In this document: in pieces, positions 26,003-35,662 of the stretch
How the letters are laid out: each line of letters begins with the position of its first letter
How positions within the stretch are numbered: position 1 is the stretch's first letter
Source of the DNA: Streptomyces caeruleatus
Lineage (GTDB): Bacteria > Actinomycetota > Actinomycetes > Streptomycetales > Streptomycetaceae
DNA length: 64,000 nucleotides
Direction: 5' to 3'
NCBI RefSeq assembly: GCF_001514235.1
Contig: NZ_KQ948948.1
Location: 1 to 64,000, forward strand
Position numbers and translations under genes: made by a program
The notes under the pieces: generated by a model
The model's input: only the letters and a program-made list of their open reading frames with translations
Database searches by the model: none
Told to the model about the DNA's origin: nothing

Positions 26003-27448
26003 TCAATGCGTCTCGGAGCTCCGCTCCAGCAGCGGGGCCGCGTCGGAGAGTACCCCGCTGATCCTGGCCAGCGTCTCCTCGTCGCGCTCCACAGCGTCGA
26101 GTACGGGCCCCCGGGTGGTGTTCCAGCGCCGGGCCACCGCCGCCGGATCCTCGCCGGTCAGCAGACCGGCCGCCTGGGCCGCGGCCCCCAGGGCGACCAG
26201 TTCCTTTGCCTCGGGGACCTGCACCGGACGCCCCGACAGCCGCCGTACGGTCTGCTGCCAGGCCGTGCCACGGGCGCCGCCGCCGATCAGCAGCAGTGGC
26301 GCCGAACGGTCCGCGTCCTCGTCCAGGACCAGGTCCAGGGCGCCGAGCAGCGCGTGGACGGCACCGTCGTAGGCGGCCTGGAGAAGCTGGCCGGCGGTCG
26401 TGTCGTGGCGCAGGCCGTGCAGGAGGCCGGAGGCGTTCGGCAGGTTCGGGGTGCGTTCGCCGTCCAGGTAGGGCAGCAGCGTGAGGCCGGTGGTGGGTTC
26501 CACGGCCTCGCGGTCGAGGCCCAGCAGGGACGCGAGGCGGTCGACGGCAAGCGTGCAGTTAAGGGTGCACGCCAGCGGCAGCCAGTCGCCGTGCGCGTCC
26601 GCGAAGCCCGCCACGGTGCCGGTCGGGTCGGCGGGACGGCGCTTCGACACCGCGTACACCGTGCCCGACGTGCCGAGGCTCAGCACCGGCATACCGGGAC
26701 GCAGGCCGAGCCCCAGCGCCGCGGCGGCGTTGTCGCCGGTGCCGGGGGCGACCAGGGTGCCCTTGGAGAACGGCAGGTCATGGCTGTCGCGCACCGTGCC
26801 CGCCACCTCGCCGGACCGCACCACGCGGGGCAGCATCGCCGGGTCGAGCCCCACGCGCGCGAGGATCTCCTCGTCGTACGACTCCGTCCCCGACGCCCAC
26901 CAACCCGTGCCGGAGGCGTCGCCGCGGTCGGTGGTGCCCTGCCCCGTGAGGCGTTCGGTCAGATAGTCGTGGGGGAGGCGTACGGCCCTGGTGGCCCGGA
27001 CGGACTCCGGCTCGTTCTCGGCCAGCCAGGCCCACTTCGTCACGGTGAAGGAGGCGGCCGGGACGGAGCCGGTGCGCTCGGCCCAGAACTTCGCGCCGCC
27101 CAGCTCCTCGGTCAGCCGGCGGGCCTGCGGCGCCGAGCGCACGTCGTTCCACAGCAGAGCCGGACGGACCGGTTCGCCCCGGCCGTCCAGGGTGACCAGG
27201 CCGTGCTGCTGGCCGCCGATCGACACCGCTGCGGCCTCGCGCGCCGCGTCGCCGCACTGGCGCAGCGCTTCGCACAGGGCGTCCCACCACTGGCGCGGGT
27301 CGCTCTCGCGGCCGGCCCCGGAGGACACCGTGTGCGGTGCCTGGCCGCTCGCGACGACCCGGCCCGTCGCCGCGTCGACGACCAGCGCCTTGGTGGACTG
27401 GGTGGACGTGTCCACGCCGACTACGAGCGGACCCTCGGCTGCTGACAT
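26003..27448 (-). CDS. xylB: Xylulokinase
   Basis: 481 residues of the FGGY kinase family, starting at ATG 27448 with GGGAG upstream. It phosphorylates D-xylulose to xylulose 5-phosphate. Visible: VVGVDTSTQSTKALVV (phosphate 1 loop), SIGGQQHGLV with the Met/His substrate loop, LWNDVRS, and GTGDNAAAALGLGL and IGGGARGTAWQQ of the ATP site. Divergent to xylA, 201 bases apart, so both are probably controlled from one operator region by the ROK protein encoded just downstream. Confidence 0.95.
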   Translation of the reverse strand: MSAAEGPLVVGVDTSTQSTKALVVDAATGRVVASGQAPHTVSSGAGRESDPRQWWDALCEALRQCGDAAREAAAVSIGGQQHGLVTLDGRGEPVRPALLWNDVRSAPQARRLTEELGGAKFWAERTGSVPAASFTVTKWAWLAENEPESVRATRAVRLPHDYLTERLTGQGTTDRGDASGTGWWASGTESYDEEILARVGLDPAMLPRVVRSGEVAGTVRDSHDLPFSKGTLVAPGTGDNAAAALGLGLRPGMPVLSLGTSGTVYAVSKRRPADPTGTVAGFADAHGDWLPLACTLNCTLAVDRLASLLGLDREAVEPTTGLTLLPYLDGERTPNLPNASGLLHGLRHDTTAGQLLQAAYDGAVHALLGALDLVLDEDADRSAPLLLIGGGARGTAWQQTVRRLSGRPVQVPEAKELVALGAAAQAAGLLTGEDPAAVARRWNTTRGPVLDAVERDEETLARISGVLSDAAPLLERSSETH

Positions 27449-27573
27449 CGGGCTCTCCCTTTTCCGCGGCTCTACGGGCTCTGACCTGCTGTTTCGAGGG
27501 TGCCCGGAGTGTCACGACCCGGCCCTCACCCCTTCGGGGACATCTTGTCCCTTCCCAGGGGCGCGTGGGCATA

Positions 27574-27602
27574 CTAATTTGTAAAGCGCCATGACGAAAT
27601 AG
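27574..27602. promoter_or_regulatory. Putative ROK operator between xylB and xylA
   Basis: An imperfect inverted repeat, CTAATTTGT (27574-27582) and ACGAAATAG (27594-27602), matches at 7 of 9 positions across an 11-base spacer. It is the only AT-rich patch in the divergent xylB/xylA region, 48 bases before the xylA start. ROK repressors of xylose genes bind AT-rich dyads of this kind. Confidence 0.5.
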
Positions 27603-27649
27603 TCGTAGCGAGTCGTGCAAGCAGTCGTCAGCAAGCAAGGAGCCGCGGC

Positions 27650-28816
27650 ATGAGCTACCAGCCCACCCCCGAGGACAGGTTCACCTTCGGCCTGTGGACC
27701 GTCGGCTGGCAGGGGCGGGACCCCTTCGGCGACGCCACCCGCCGTGCCCTCGACCCGGTCGAGACGGTGCAGCGCCTGGCCGAGCTCGGCGCCCACGGCG
27801 TCACCTTCCACGACGACGACCTGATCCCCTTCGGGTCCTCCGACACCGAGCGCGAGGCGCACATCAAGCGCTTCCGCGAGGCGCTCGACGCCACCGGCAT
27901 GAAGGTGCCGATGGCCACGACCAACCTCTTCACCCACCCCGTCTTCAAGGACGGCGCGTTCACGGCCAACGACCGCGACGTGCGCCGTTACGCCCTGCGC
28001 AAGACGATCCGCAACATCGACCTGGCGGCCGAGCTGGGCGCGCAGACGTACGTCGCCTGGGGCGGCCGTGAGGGCGCCGAGTCCGGCGCCGCCAAGGACG
28101 TACGCGTCGCTCTGGACCGCATGAAGGAGGCCTTCGACCTCCTCGGCGAGTACGTCACCGAGCAGGGCTACGACCTGAGGTTCGCGATCGAGCCCAAGCC
28201 CAACGAGCCGCGCGGCGACATCCTGCTGCCCACCGTCGGCCACGCCCTGGCGTTCATCGAGCGCCTGGAGCGCCCTGAGCTGTACGGCGTCAATCCCGAG
28301 GTCGGCCACGAGCAGATGGCCGGGCTCAACTTCCCGCACGGCATCGCACAGGCCCTGTGGGCGGGCAAGCTCTTCCACATCGACCTCAACGGCCAGTCCG
28401 GCATCAAGTACGACCAGGACCTGCGCTTCGGCGCCGGCGACCTGCGCTCGGCCTTCTGGCTGGTCGACCTTCTGGAGAGTGCCGGTTACGCCGGTCCGAA
28501 GCACTTCGACTTCAAGCCGCCGCGGACCGAGGACCTCGACGGCGTGTGGGCGTCGGCCGCCGGCTGCATGCGCAACTACCTCATCCTCAAGGAGCGTTCT
28601 GCCGCCTTCCGGGCCGACCCGGAGGTCCAGGAGGCCCTGCGTGCCTCACGCCTGGACGAGTTGGCGCAGCCCACGGCGGCGGACGGTCTCAAGGCGCTGC
28701 TCGCCGACCGCACGGCCTTCGAGGAGTTCGACGTCGAGGCGGCCGCCGCGCGCGGGATGGCCTTCGAGCGGCTCGACCAGCTGGCCATGGACCACCTGCT
28801 GGGCGCCCGCGGCTGA
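27650..28816 (+). CDS. xylA: Xylose isomerase
   Basis: 388 residues, the usual length for the short actinobacterial class I enzyme; AAGGAG lies eight bases before the ATG. It converts D-xylose (and glucose) to the ketose using two divalent metals. Visible: VTFHDDDLIPF with the catalytic His, WGGREG, EPKPNEPRGD (metal ligand Glu and Lys), the NPEVGHEQMAG loop, HIDLNGQ and HFDFKPPR metal sites. Followed by a strong terminator. Expected to be induced by xylose through relief of the ROK repressor. Confidence 0.98.
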   Translation: MSYQPTPEDRFTFGLWTVGWQGRDPFGDATRRALDPVETVQRLAELGAHGVTFHDDDLIPFGSSDTEREAHIKRFREALDATGMKVPMATTNLFTHPVFKDGAFTANDRDVRRYALRKTIRNIDLAAELGAQTYVAWGGREGAESGAAKDVRVALDRMKEAFDLLGEYVTEQGYDLRFAIEPKPNEPRGDILLPTVGHALAFIERLERPELYGVNPEVGHEQMAGLNFPHGIAQALWAGKLFHIDLNGQSGIKYDQDLRFGAGDLRSAFWLVDLLESAGYAGPKHFDFKPPRTEDLDGVWASAAGCMRNYLILKERSAAFRADPEVQEALRASRLDELAQPTAADGLKALLADRTAFEEFDVEAAAARGMAFERLDQLAMDHLLGARG

Positions 28817-28837
28817 GACCACGCGTGCGTACCCGAG

Positions 28838-28886
28838 CGCGTGTGACCGCCCGACGCCCAGGGCGCCGGGGATCCGGTCACACGCG
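28838..28886 (+). terminator. Hairpin terminator after xylA
   Basis: CGCGTGTGACCG (28838-28849) pairs exactly with CGGTCACACGCG (28875-28886). The loop folds further (CCCG/CGGG, CGCC/GGCG), making a long, nearly continuous stem 21 bases after the xylA stop. Confidence 0.85.
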
Positions 28887-29007
28887 TGCGGGTGGTTGAC
28901 CGTTTTTCGTGCGTAATGTTCCGGAACCATGCGATCCATGGCATGGGCCGGTATCAACTCCCGCGCGGGGGTCGCGTGCCGGCCGCCACGGGGCGACCCT
29001 TGACGGT

Positions 29008-29475
29008 ATGGCCATGCCGCCCGTACCGCCTCAGCCGCCGGGACCGCCGGGTGACACGCCGCCTCCGGGCGGTGGCTTCGGACCGCCTACCGGCGGCTAC
29101 GGGCCCCCTCCAGGGGACAGCGGCCCGCCCACGTACGGTGGCTGGCCTCCGCAGGAGCCCTCTGGCGGAGGCGGTGGACCGAGGCGGCGGCCCAGCCCTC
29201 TGGTCATCCTGCTCGTCGTGATCGTCGCCGTCGGAGCCGTCGTGGCCGTGGTCCTGATGGCCTCGGGCAGCGACGACTCACCCGGCGAGAAATCGCCCGC
29301 CGAGAGCACGAGCAGCTCGCCCAAGCCGTCTTTCAGCATCCCGACCGAGCTTCCCAGCAAGCTGCCGAGCGAACTGCCGACATCGCTCCCGTCAGGGTTT
29401 CCCACGGAACTTCCGAGTGGCTTTCCCAGCGACCTGGAATCGCTTCTCCCGTCGTTCGCCGACGAGCTGCCGTAG
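29008..29475 (+). CDS. Proline-rich single-pass membrane protein
   Basis: 155 residues from ATG 29008 (29014 is an alternative). The N-terminal 60 residues are Pro/Gly-rich (PPGGGFGPPTGGYGPPPGD). One membrane helix follows (PLVILLVVIVAVGAVVAVVL), then an extracytoplasmic tail of Ser/Thr and repeated LPS/LPT units (ELPSKLPSELPTSLPSGFP). No family function is recognised; such proteins are common in Streptomyces. The tail repeats look like a wall-spanning spacer, an inference only. Confidence 0.75.
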   Translation: MAMPPVPPQPPGPPGDTPPPGGGFGPPTGGYGPPPGDSGPPTYGGWPPQEPSGGGGGPRRRPSPLVILLVVIVAVGAVVAVVLMASGSDDSPGEKSPAESTSSSPKPSFSIPTELPSKLPSELPTSLPSGFPTELPSGFPSDLESLLPSFADELP

Positions 29476-29564
29476 CGGCGGCCCGGGAAGAGCACGGTCG
29501 AGGGCACGCGCGCGTGCCGCCCCTTCGGCGGCCACGCACGCGTGCCGCGAGTTCGATGCCGCGA

Positions 29565-30923
29565 TCAGATCCCGTGAGGCAACCGCACGTAGACCACGGA
29601 CGTCTCCACCCCGCTGTCCACCAGCCTGCCCTGGCCGTCGAACGCGCCCTCGCCGTCCGTCATCCCGAAGTCGTTGTCGTTGACGAGAGCAAGGGTGTCG
29701 TGGTCCACGCGCGCGATGCCCTCGATCTTGCCGGGCACACCGGCGACCGTGCCCAGGTCAACGACCAGCTTCTTGGCGAGCACCGGCACACCCGAGGCCG
29801 CCGGGTCGTCGAGCTGTTCCAGCGAGGGAGACGTCGTGTCGTCGTCCCAGGGGCCGCCGAGGATGTCGGCGGAACGGTCCAGTCGTACCAGGTGCAGCCG
29901 AGCGGCCTTGTCGGTGCGCTCCTCGACCAGCAGCCGGTTCCCGCCCACCGCGACGACTGACGAGATCTTCAGCTCCGAGGTGTCGTCCTCGCTCGGGTCC
30001 ACCACGTTCACCGGGTCGAAGCGGTACGCGTACTCGGCGGTGACCGACTTCTTGGCTGGTGAGAAACGCAGCAGCCGCGCGGTGCGCGACGCCTCCCCGG
30101 CATCCGTGTCCGGCAGCGACAGCGGGCTCTGGACGGCCAGCACCAGGTCGCCGCCCGGAAGTTGGGCCAGCCCCTCGAAGCCTCGGTTGATCTTCCGGTG
30201 GAGCAGGACGGAGGGCAGGGCCTCCACGACCGGGTAGCCGGTGCCGGTGAGCCCCAGGCCCTCGGGCACATAGCGCGTGAGGACCCTCCCGCGCGCGGAG
30301 ACGTGCACCAAGGATGGTCCGTATTCGTCGACGAGCCAGAAACTCCCGTCCGCGGCCCGCACGATGCCTTCGGTGTCCAGCCCGTTCGGGTCGTACGACA
30401 GAGGAGTACGCGCGTCGTAGGAGTACGGCGCCTCGTCGCGACCCTTCTGGTTCGACAGCCCGGTGACGGGCTTCCCAGCGGCGGTCGTGACCGGGATCGC
30501 GTCCAGCACGCGCACGCTGCCTGCGGACACCCGGACCTTCACGATCGCGGGGTCGAAGCCCGGCACGGGAAACGTACGCCGCTTCGTGCCGTCGATCTTG
30601 ATCTGGCCGTTGGGGCCGCGGTCCGTGACCGTCCAGAACTCGCCCTTACGGCCAGCCGGAAAGATGTCGCTCCCGATGCCGCCGAGATCCACACCACGGT
30701 CGTCGGCCACGGTGCCGGGCAGCAACGCGTTGCTGAAGGCGCCGAGCGGGATGTCGCCGAGCGTCGCCGTGCGCACGACGTGTGCGTCGCCGTCGCCGTC
30801 GCCGTCCCGGCCCCCGGCGCCGACGGCGGGCCCGGCGGCCGCGAGCGCCGCGATCACGGCGAGGGGCACGCCCCCGGCGACGAAACGGTGGGCACGGCGC
30901 CGGCCGGTGCGGTGCGGGGACAT
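29565..30923 (-). CDS. Secreted esterase-like phytase-domain protein
   Basis: 452 residues with an N-terminal signal (RRAHRFVAGGVPLAVIAALAAAGPAVGA), then a beta-propeller of the 'esterase-like activity of phytase' family: GGIGSDIFP, FWTVTDRGPNG, DTEGIVRAADGSFWLVDEYGPSLVHVS, NRGFEGLAQLP, KIEGIARVDHDTLALVNDNDFG. Members are exported, bind calcium and may hydrolyse phosphate esters, but the real substrate is not established. A (Gly-Asp) run follows the signal cleavage region. Single gene, with convergent neighbour on the left. Confidence 0.88.
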   Translation of the reverse strand: MSPHRTGRRRAHRFVAGGVPLAVIAALAAAGPAVGAGGRDGDGDGDAHVVRTATLGDIPLGAFSNALLPGTVADDRGVDLGGIGSDIFPAGRKGEFWTVTDRGPNGQIKIDGTKRRTFPVPGFDPAIVKVRVSAGSVRVLDAIPVTTAAGKPVTGLSNQKGRDEAPYSYDARTPLSYDPNGLDTEGIVRAADGSFWLVDEYGPSLVHVSARGRVLTRYVPEGLGLTGTGYPVVEALPSVLLHRKINRGFEGLAQLPGGDLVLAVQSPLSLPDTDAGEASRTARLLRFSPAKKSVTAEYAYRFDPVNVVDPSEDDTSELKISSVVAVGGNRLLVEERTDKAARLHLVRLDRSADILGGPWDDDTTSPSLEQLDDPAASGVPVLAKKLVVDLGTVAGVPGKIEGIARVDHDTLALVNDNDFGMTDGEGAFDGQGRLVDSGVETSVVYVRLPHGI

Positions 30924-31050
30924 CGGGCATCCAGGGGACCAAGTTCACGGACAGCGGCCAGATTTGGAGCCCCCGCGGAACGCCGTACGACAGCTGGGTG
31001 AACGCGGGACGACGGGCGCTCGGCGAGCCGACGTCACCGCCGCGCGGGCC

Positions 31051-32337
31051 TCACCCCTGCTCCTCCGCGGTCGCCACGTCCACCGAGGCCAGTGCGGTTG
31101 CCGGATCCTGCGCGGGACCTCCTCCGGGCACCCAGCGGCCCCGTTCCTCGCGGTAAGGCCACCACTGGCCGTCCCGGCCCAGGCGGAGTTGCCTCTGCGC
31201 GCCGACCACCGTCCACCGGTTGCCCTTCGCCCGCAGCGACGGCCGTTCGTCGTCCCACGCGGCTTCCAGGGCGGCACGCGCACGTGCGAGCGTCTCGCCC
31301 TCCACGGTCCACTCCTCGTCCAGCACGGACAGCGCGGCGACACCGCCCAGATGCCACGCGCGTACGGCGATCTCCAGCTCCTCCCGGCCGCGTCCCGAAC
31401 CCTCGGCCAGTCGCTCCGCCACATCCGTGACGGGGGAGCCGGCGGCGAGACGTACCGCGTCCTGACTGAGTGTCAACTCCGTCTCGGTGGCGTGCTGTTC
31501 CGAGCCGCTGGTGCGCAGGATCTCCGCGAGCGCGCGGTGTGCCTCCGCGGCGGTCCGGGCGGCCAGGAACTCCAGGGCGGCCGGGTCGACGCCGGGCGCG
31601 GGAGGCGTCTCGGTGTCCAGCGACGGAGGCCGTCCCGGCTCGGCCGGCAGCTCGGGCAGAGTGGGCAGCGGCGGCAGGATCTCGCAGGTCGCGTACGCCT
31701 CCTCGGCGTCCACTCCCTCCGGTTCGGGCGACGCCGACCGTTCGGACGGTGTTTCGGCGGGTGCCGCGCTGCGGGCCTGGAGGTCGTCCAGGAGGCCGCG
31801 TTCGCCCCGTCCGCGCATCAGCAGCAGCACGAAGGGGTCCTGGTCCAGGAGACGTGCCATCTGGTAGCAGAGGGCCGCCGTGTGCCCGCAGTGGTCCCAG
31901 GCGCCGCAGCCGCACTCCGGTTCCAGATCGCCCATGCCCGGCAGCAGTTCGATGCCCGTGGCTGCCGCGTCCTCCACCAGGTGCGGCGGCATCTCGCGGT
32001 CCAGCAGCGCGGCGACATGCCCGGCTCGTTCGACGGCCATGTCCAGGAAGCGGTCCCACTGTTCGTCGGTGAGCTCCTCCAGCAGCACGTCGGCCCGGTG
32101 CGCCGTACGGTCGCGGCCCTGCACGACAGCCGTGATACGCCCCGGACGCACGGACACCGCACCGACCGCTCCCGCGCGCGCGAGCCCGCGGCCCGCCTTG
32201 AGCTGCCGGGAGTCCAGCGCCGTCTCCTCCAGCGCCTTCAGCCAGGCCTGGCCCCACCAGGTTTGCGCGAACCCGCGTCCGTGCGCGGGCGGGAGCGCCG
32301 CGAAAGTGCGCTCCATGTCAGCGTCGTGTCCAGTCAT
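31051..32337 (-). CDS. SWIM zinc-finger protein
   Basis: 428 residues; the ATG overlaps the stop of the SNF2 helicase gene (ATGA), so the two are translated as a unit. The SWIM motif CxC...CxH is visible in ECGCGAWDHCGH (about residue 180), preceded by RFLDMAVERAGHVAALL. The N-terminus (FAQTWWGQAWLKALE) is typical of actinobacterial SWIM proteins paired with SNF2 helicases. SWIM domains bind DNA or protein. The middle is acidic and Pro-rich and probably disordered. The pair may remodel protein-DNA complexes; the role is unknown. Confidence 0.88.
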   Translation of the reverse strand: MTGHDADMERTFAALPPAHGRGFAQTWWGQAWLKALEETALDSRQLKAGRGLARAGAVGAVSVRPGRITAVVQGRDRTAHRADVLLEELTDEQWDRFLDMAVERAGHVAALLDREMPPHLVEDAAATGIELLPGMGDLEPECGCGAWDHCGHTAALCYQMARLLDQDPFVLLLMRGRGERGLLDDLQARSAAPAETPSERSASPEPEGVDAEEAYATCEILPPLPTLPELPAEPGRPPSLDTETPPAPGVDPAALEFLAARTAAEAHRALAEILRTSGSEQHATETELTLSQDAVRLAAGSPVTDVAERLAEGSGRGREELEIAVRAWHLGGVAALSVLDEEWTVEGETLARARAALEAAWDDERPSLRAKGNRWTVVGAQRQLRLGRDGQWWPYREERGRWVPGGGPAQDPATALASVDVATAEEQG

Positions 32338-35222
32338 CGGGCGCCCCCTCGCAGTTCCACCAGATCGGCCAGCTCCGCGTCCGTCAGCTCGGTGAGTGCC
32401 GCCTCGCCGGCGCCGAGCACAGCGTCGGCCAGCTCGCGCTTGCGGCTCAGCATGTCGGCGATACGGTCCTCGATGGTTCCCTCGGCGATCAGCCGGTGCA
32501 CCTGCACGGGCCGGGTCTGGCCGATGCGGTACGCGCGGTCGGTGGCCTGCGCCTCGACGGCGGGGTTCCACCAGCGGTCGTAGTGCACGACGTGTTCCGC
32601 GCGGGTCAGGTTCAGACCGGTGCCCGCGGCCTTCAACGACAGCAGGAAGACGGGCACTTCACCGTCCTGGAAGCGCCGCACCAGCGTTTCGCGCTCGGCC
32701 ACCGGTGTTCCGCCGTGCAGGAACTGCGAGGGTACGCCACGAGCCGCCAGGTGCCGCTCGATGAGGCGTCCCATCCGCACGTACTGCGTGAAGACCAGGA
32801 CGCTCGCCCCCTCGGAGAGGATCGTGTCGAGCAACTCGTCCAGCAGCTCCAGCTTCCCGGAGCGCTCGGCGATCCTCGGCCGCTCCTCCTTGAGGAACTG
32901 CGCCGGGTGGTTGCAGATCTGCTTCAGACCCGTCAGGAGCTTCACGATCAGACCGCGCCGCGCCATGCTGTCGGCTCCGGCGATCTCCGCGAGCGTCTCG
33001 CGGACCACCGCCTCGTACAGACCCGCCTGTTCGGTGGTGAGGGACACGGCACGATCGGTCTCCGTCTTCGGCGGGAGCTCGGGTGCGATCCCTGGGTCCG
33101 ACTTGCGCCGGCGCAGCAGGAACGGGCGTACCAGTCGTGTGAGGCGTTCGGCGGCGGCCGGGTCCTGCCCGCCCTCGACCGCCTGGGCATAGCGCGTGCG
33201 GAAGGTGCCGAGGCGGCCCAGCAGGCCGGGCGTCGTCCAGTCGAGGATCGCCCACAGTTCCGACAGGTTGTTCTCGACGGGGGTGCCGGTGAGCGCCACG
33301 CGTGCGCGTGTGTCGATGGAACGCAGCTCGCGCGCGGTCGCCGAGTACGGGTTCTTCACGTGCTGGGCCTCGTCCGCCACGACCATGCCCCACGGCACCT
33401 CGGCGAGGCGGCGGGCGTCCAGGCGCATCGTGCCGTACGTGGTCAGTACGAACTCCCCGTCCGTCACCGAACCCAGATCGCGCCGAGAGCCGTGGAAGCG
33501 GCGCACGCGCGTGCCGGGAGCGAACTTCTCGATCTCGCGCTGCCAGTTGCCCATCAGGGACGTCGGACACACGACCAGCGTCGGTCCGGTCGACGCGGGG
33601 TCGGACTGCCGGTGAAGATGCAGCGCGATCAGCGTGATCGTCTTGCCGAGGCCCATGTCGTCGGCCAGGCAGCAGCCCAGGCCCAGGGACGTCATCCGGG
33701 CCAGCCAGTTCAAGCCGCGCCGCTGGTAGTCCCGCAGCGTGGCGTCGAGGGCGGCCGGCTGGCCCACCGGCTCCTGTCCCTCGGGGTCCGCGAGCCGCTC
33801 GCGCAGCGCCGCCAGCCAGCCCGTGGCCTGGACCTCGACCTGGCGGCCGTCGACCTCCGTGGAGCCGGTCAGCGCGGCGCCGAGCGCGTCGATGGGCGTC
33901 ACCTTGCGGTCCTGCTGCGCCCGGGCGCGAAGTACCTCGTGAGGGTCGACGAGGACCCACTGGTCGCGCAGCCGCACCACGGGGCGGTTCGCCTCGGCGA
34001 GCCGGTCCAGCTCCTCGCGCGTGAGCCGCTGGTCGCCCATCGCGAACCACCAGTTGAAGGCGAGCAGCGCGTCGGCCGACAGGAGCGACGGCGTGTCGGA
34101 GAAGACCCGGCCGGGAGCGGCCTCGTCGTCCGGCGGACCGATCACCGCGCGAGCGGTCAGTTTGTGAGCCAACTCCTTGGGCCAGTGCACGTCGATCCCG
34201 GCTCCGGCGAGCGTCCGAGCGCCCTTTCGAAGAAGGTCGGCCACCTCGTCGTCGGCCAGTTCCACCGCGTCCGGGACGGCCGCGGCGAGGAGCGGTGTGA
34301 GCGGCGCCCACGCGCGGGCCGCGCGGCGCAGTGCCAGAAGGGCGTCCATCCGCGCGCGTGGGCCGAAGGCTCCGGAGTCCGCCCATACGTCGGCGGCGTC
34401 CGCGACCAGCGTCGGATCGCTGACGCTGTGCACTTGCAGCACCGCCCGGAAGGACGGGGCCACGTCGTCGGAGGCCGCCGTGCCGAGGCCGGGTGCGTCG
34501 AGCCGCAGGGACAGCCGTACGCCCTCGTCGTGGCCGGCGGCGACATCCGCGGCCCACGCCCGCTGGTCGGGCACGTGCTGAGGCTCCTGCACGGCGTAGG
34601 CGGGCCCGCCGGTCACGAGCGCCGCCGCGGGCGAGCGGGGAAGCACATCGGCGACCGCGTCCAGGAAGGCCCGCAGCAGCCGCTCCGGGTCCGGCAGCCG
34701 TAGCGGCCGCACGCTGCTCAACGGCAGTGCGTGCGCCTCGGGCGGCATCGCGGCGGCAAGCGCGCGGACCTGCTCGATGTCCTCGGGTCGCAGAGGGCCG
34801 GTGCGCCAGGCATCGTGGTCGTTCGCCGAGAGGCCGGGCAGCAGCAGCCCACGGGCCACCAACTGAAGGGCCAGCACGGCGGCCGCGCCCCAGAAGACGC
34901 CCGCGCGGTGCGCCTGAGCGGACGTACGCGCACGCATGAGGACCGGCAGGGCTGCACGCACCGGAACCACGACAGCCGGCACGGTCACCAGCTCCACACA
35001 GTCGTCGCCGGGCAGCGCGACAGCGAGCTCCTCGACGGATCCGCACGCGACGAGCGGCACGGCGCCCCCGTCCGCACGCCAGAAGGCGACGCGGCCGGTG
35101 CGAGCCGGGTCGCCGGGCACGAAGACGGCACAGCAGTAAACCAGTTCGGAGATCTCGGACAGTGTTGCGTCGGGAAGCCTCGGCACGACTCTGCGACACT
35201 CCTCAAATTTGACTACCCGCAT
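32334..35222 (-). CDS. SNF2-family DEAD/DEAH helicase
   Basis: About 962 residues from ATG 35222 (an ATG at 35252 is also possible). The N-terminal 400 residues contain a SNF2_N-associated region. The ATPase core has LADDMGLGKTITLIALHL (Walker A), VVADEAQHVKNP (DEAQ box), ALTGTPVENNLSELW, and the C-terminal lobe has LVFTQYVRMGRL, GTGLNLTRAEHVVHYDRWWNPAVE and ATDRAYRIGQ. It is an ATP-dependent double-stranded DNA translocase. First gene of a two-gene operon with the SWIM protein, transcribed away from the small membrane protein at 35477. Confidence 0.92.
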   Translation of the reverse strand: MRVVKFEECRRVVPRLPDATLSEISELVYCCAVFVPGDPARTGRVAFWRADGGAVPLVACGSVEELAVALPGDDCVELVTVPAVVVPVRAALPVLMRARTSAQAHRAGVFWGAAAVLALQLVARGLLLPGLSANDHDAWRTGPLRPEDIEQVRALAAAMPPEAHALPLSSVRPLRLPDPERLLRAFLDAVADVLPRSPAAALVTGGPAYAVQEPQHVPDQRAWAADVAAGHDEGVRLSLRLDAPGLGTAASDDVAPSFRAVLQVHSVSDPTLVADAADVWADSGAFGPRARMDALLALRRAARAWAPLTPLLAAAVPDAVELADDEVADLLRKGARTLAGAGIDVHWPKELAHKLTARAVIGPPDDEAAPGRVFSDTPSLLSADALLAFNWWFAMGDQRLTREELDRLAEANRPVVRLRDQWVLVDPHEVLRARAQQDRKVTPIDALGAALTGSTEVDGRQVEVQATGWLAALRERLADPEGQEPVGQPAALDATLRDYQRRGLNWLARMTSLGLGCCLADDMGLGKTITLIALHLHRQSDPASTGPTLVVCPTSLMGNWQREIEKFAPGTRVRRFHGSRRDLGSVTDGEFVLTTYGTMRLDARRLAEVPWGMVVADEAQHVKNPYSATARELRSIDTRARVALTGTPVENNLSELWAILDWTTPGLLGRLGTFRTRYAQAVEGGQDPAAAERLTRLVRPFLLRRRKSDPGIAPELPPKTETDRAVSLTTEQAGLYEAVVRETLAEIAGADSMARRGLIVKLLTGLKQICNHPAQFLKEERPRIAERSGKLELLDELLDTILSEGASVLVFTQYVRMGRLIERHLAARGVPSQFLHGGTPVAERETLVRRFQDGEVPVFLLSLKAAGTGLNLTRAEHVVHYDRWWNPAVEAQATDRAYRIGQTRPVQVHRLIAEGTIEDRIADMLSRKRELADAVLGAGEAALTELTDAELADLVELRGGAR

Positions 35223-35476
35223 GGAGTCGCCGAGGGTACAGCATTCGAGCATTCCCCGGACGAGCCGACTGTGTGACCTGAGTCACCGTCCAGTCGACTG
35301 GGTATCTCCCTCCTGCGGAACCCGGCACGTTGATCGCACATCGGTCGGCGCCGGAGCTCCGTAACCAGTAGGGGCCGCACCTCAGGGTCGTCTCAGGGTC
35401 GCGGTTCGGAACCGTTGGAAGCGCGGACCCGTTTTCAGGTCAGAGAGCGGCAGTGGCCGCGAAGGAGGCGACGCAC

Positions 35477-35659
35477 ATGTCGAAGAACGCGAAGATCGCC
35501 GTGGGAGGTGTGGCGGCCGGTCTCATCCTGCTGATCTGGTTGCCCTGGTGGGCCGCGCTCCTGATAGTCCTGGGAGTCCCGGCCGCCGCGTACCTCACGC
35601 TCGACCCGTCACAGCGGCGCAGGCTGCGCCGTGTCACGCGCAAGGAGCTCGGTCGCTGA
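35477..35659 (+). CDS. Small hydrophobic membrane protein
   Basis: 60 residues from ATG 35477, with GAAGGAGG at seven bases; an in-frame upstream start has no such site. A basic N-terminus precedes one or two membrane helices (IAVGGVAAGLILLIWLPWWAALLIVLGVPAAAYL), quoted as one hydrophobic run, then a basic tail (RRRLRRVTRKELGR). No function recognised. Strong ribosome site and clean composition make it a real gene. Confidence 0.75.
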   Translation: MSKNAKIAVGGVAAGLILLIWLPWWAALLIVLGVPAAAYLTLDPSQRRRLRRVTRKELGR

Positions 35660-35662
35660 CCC

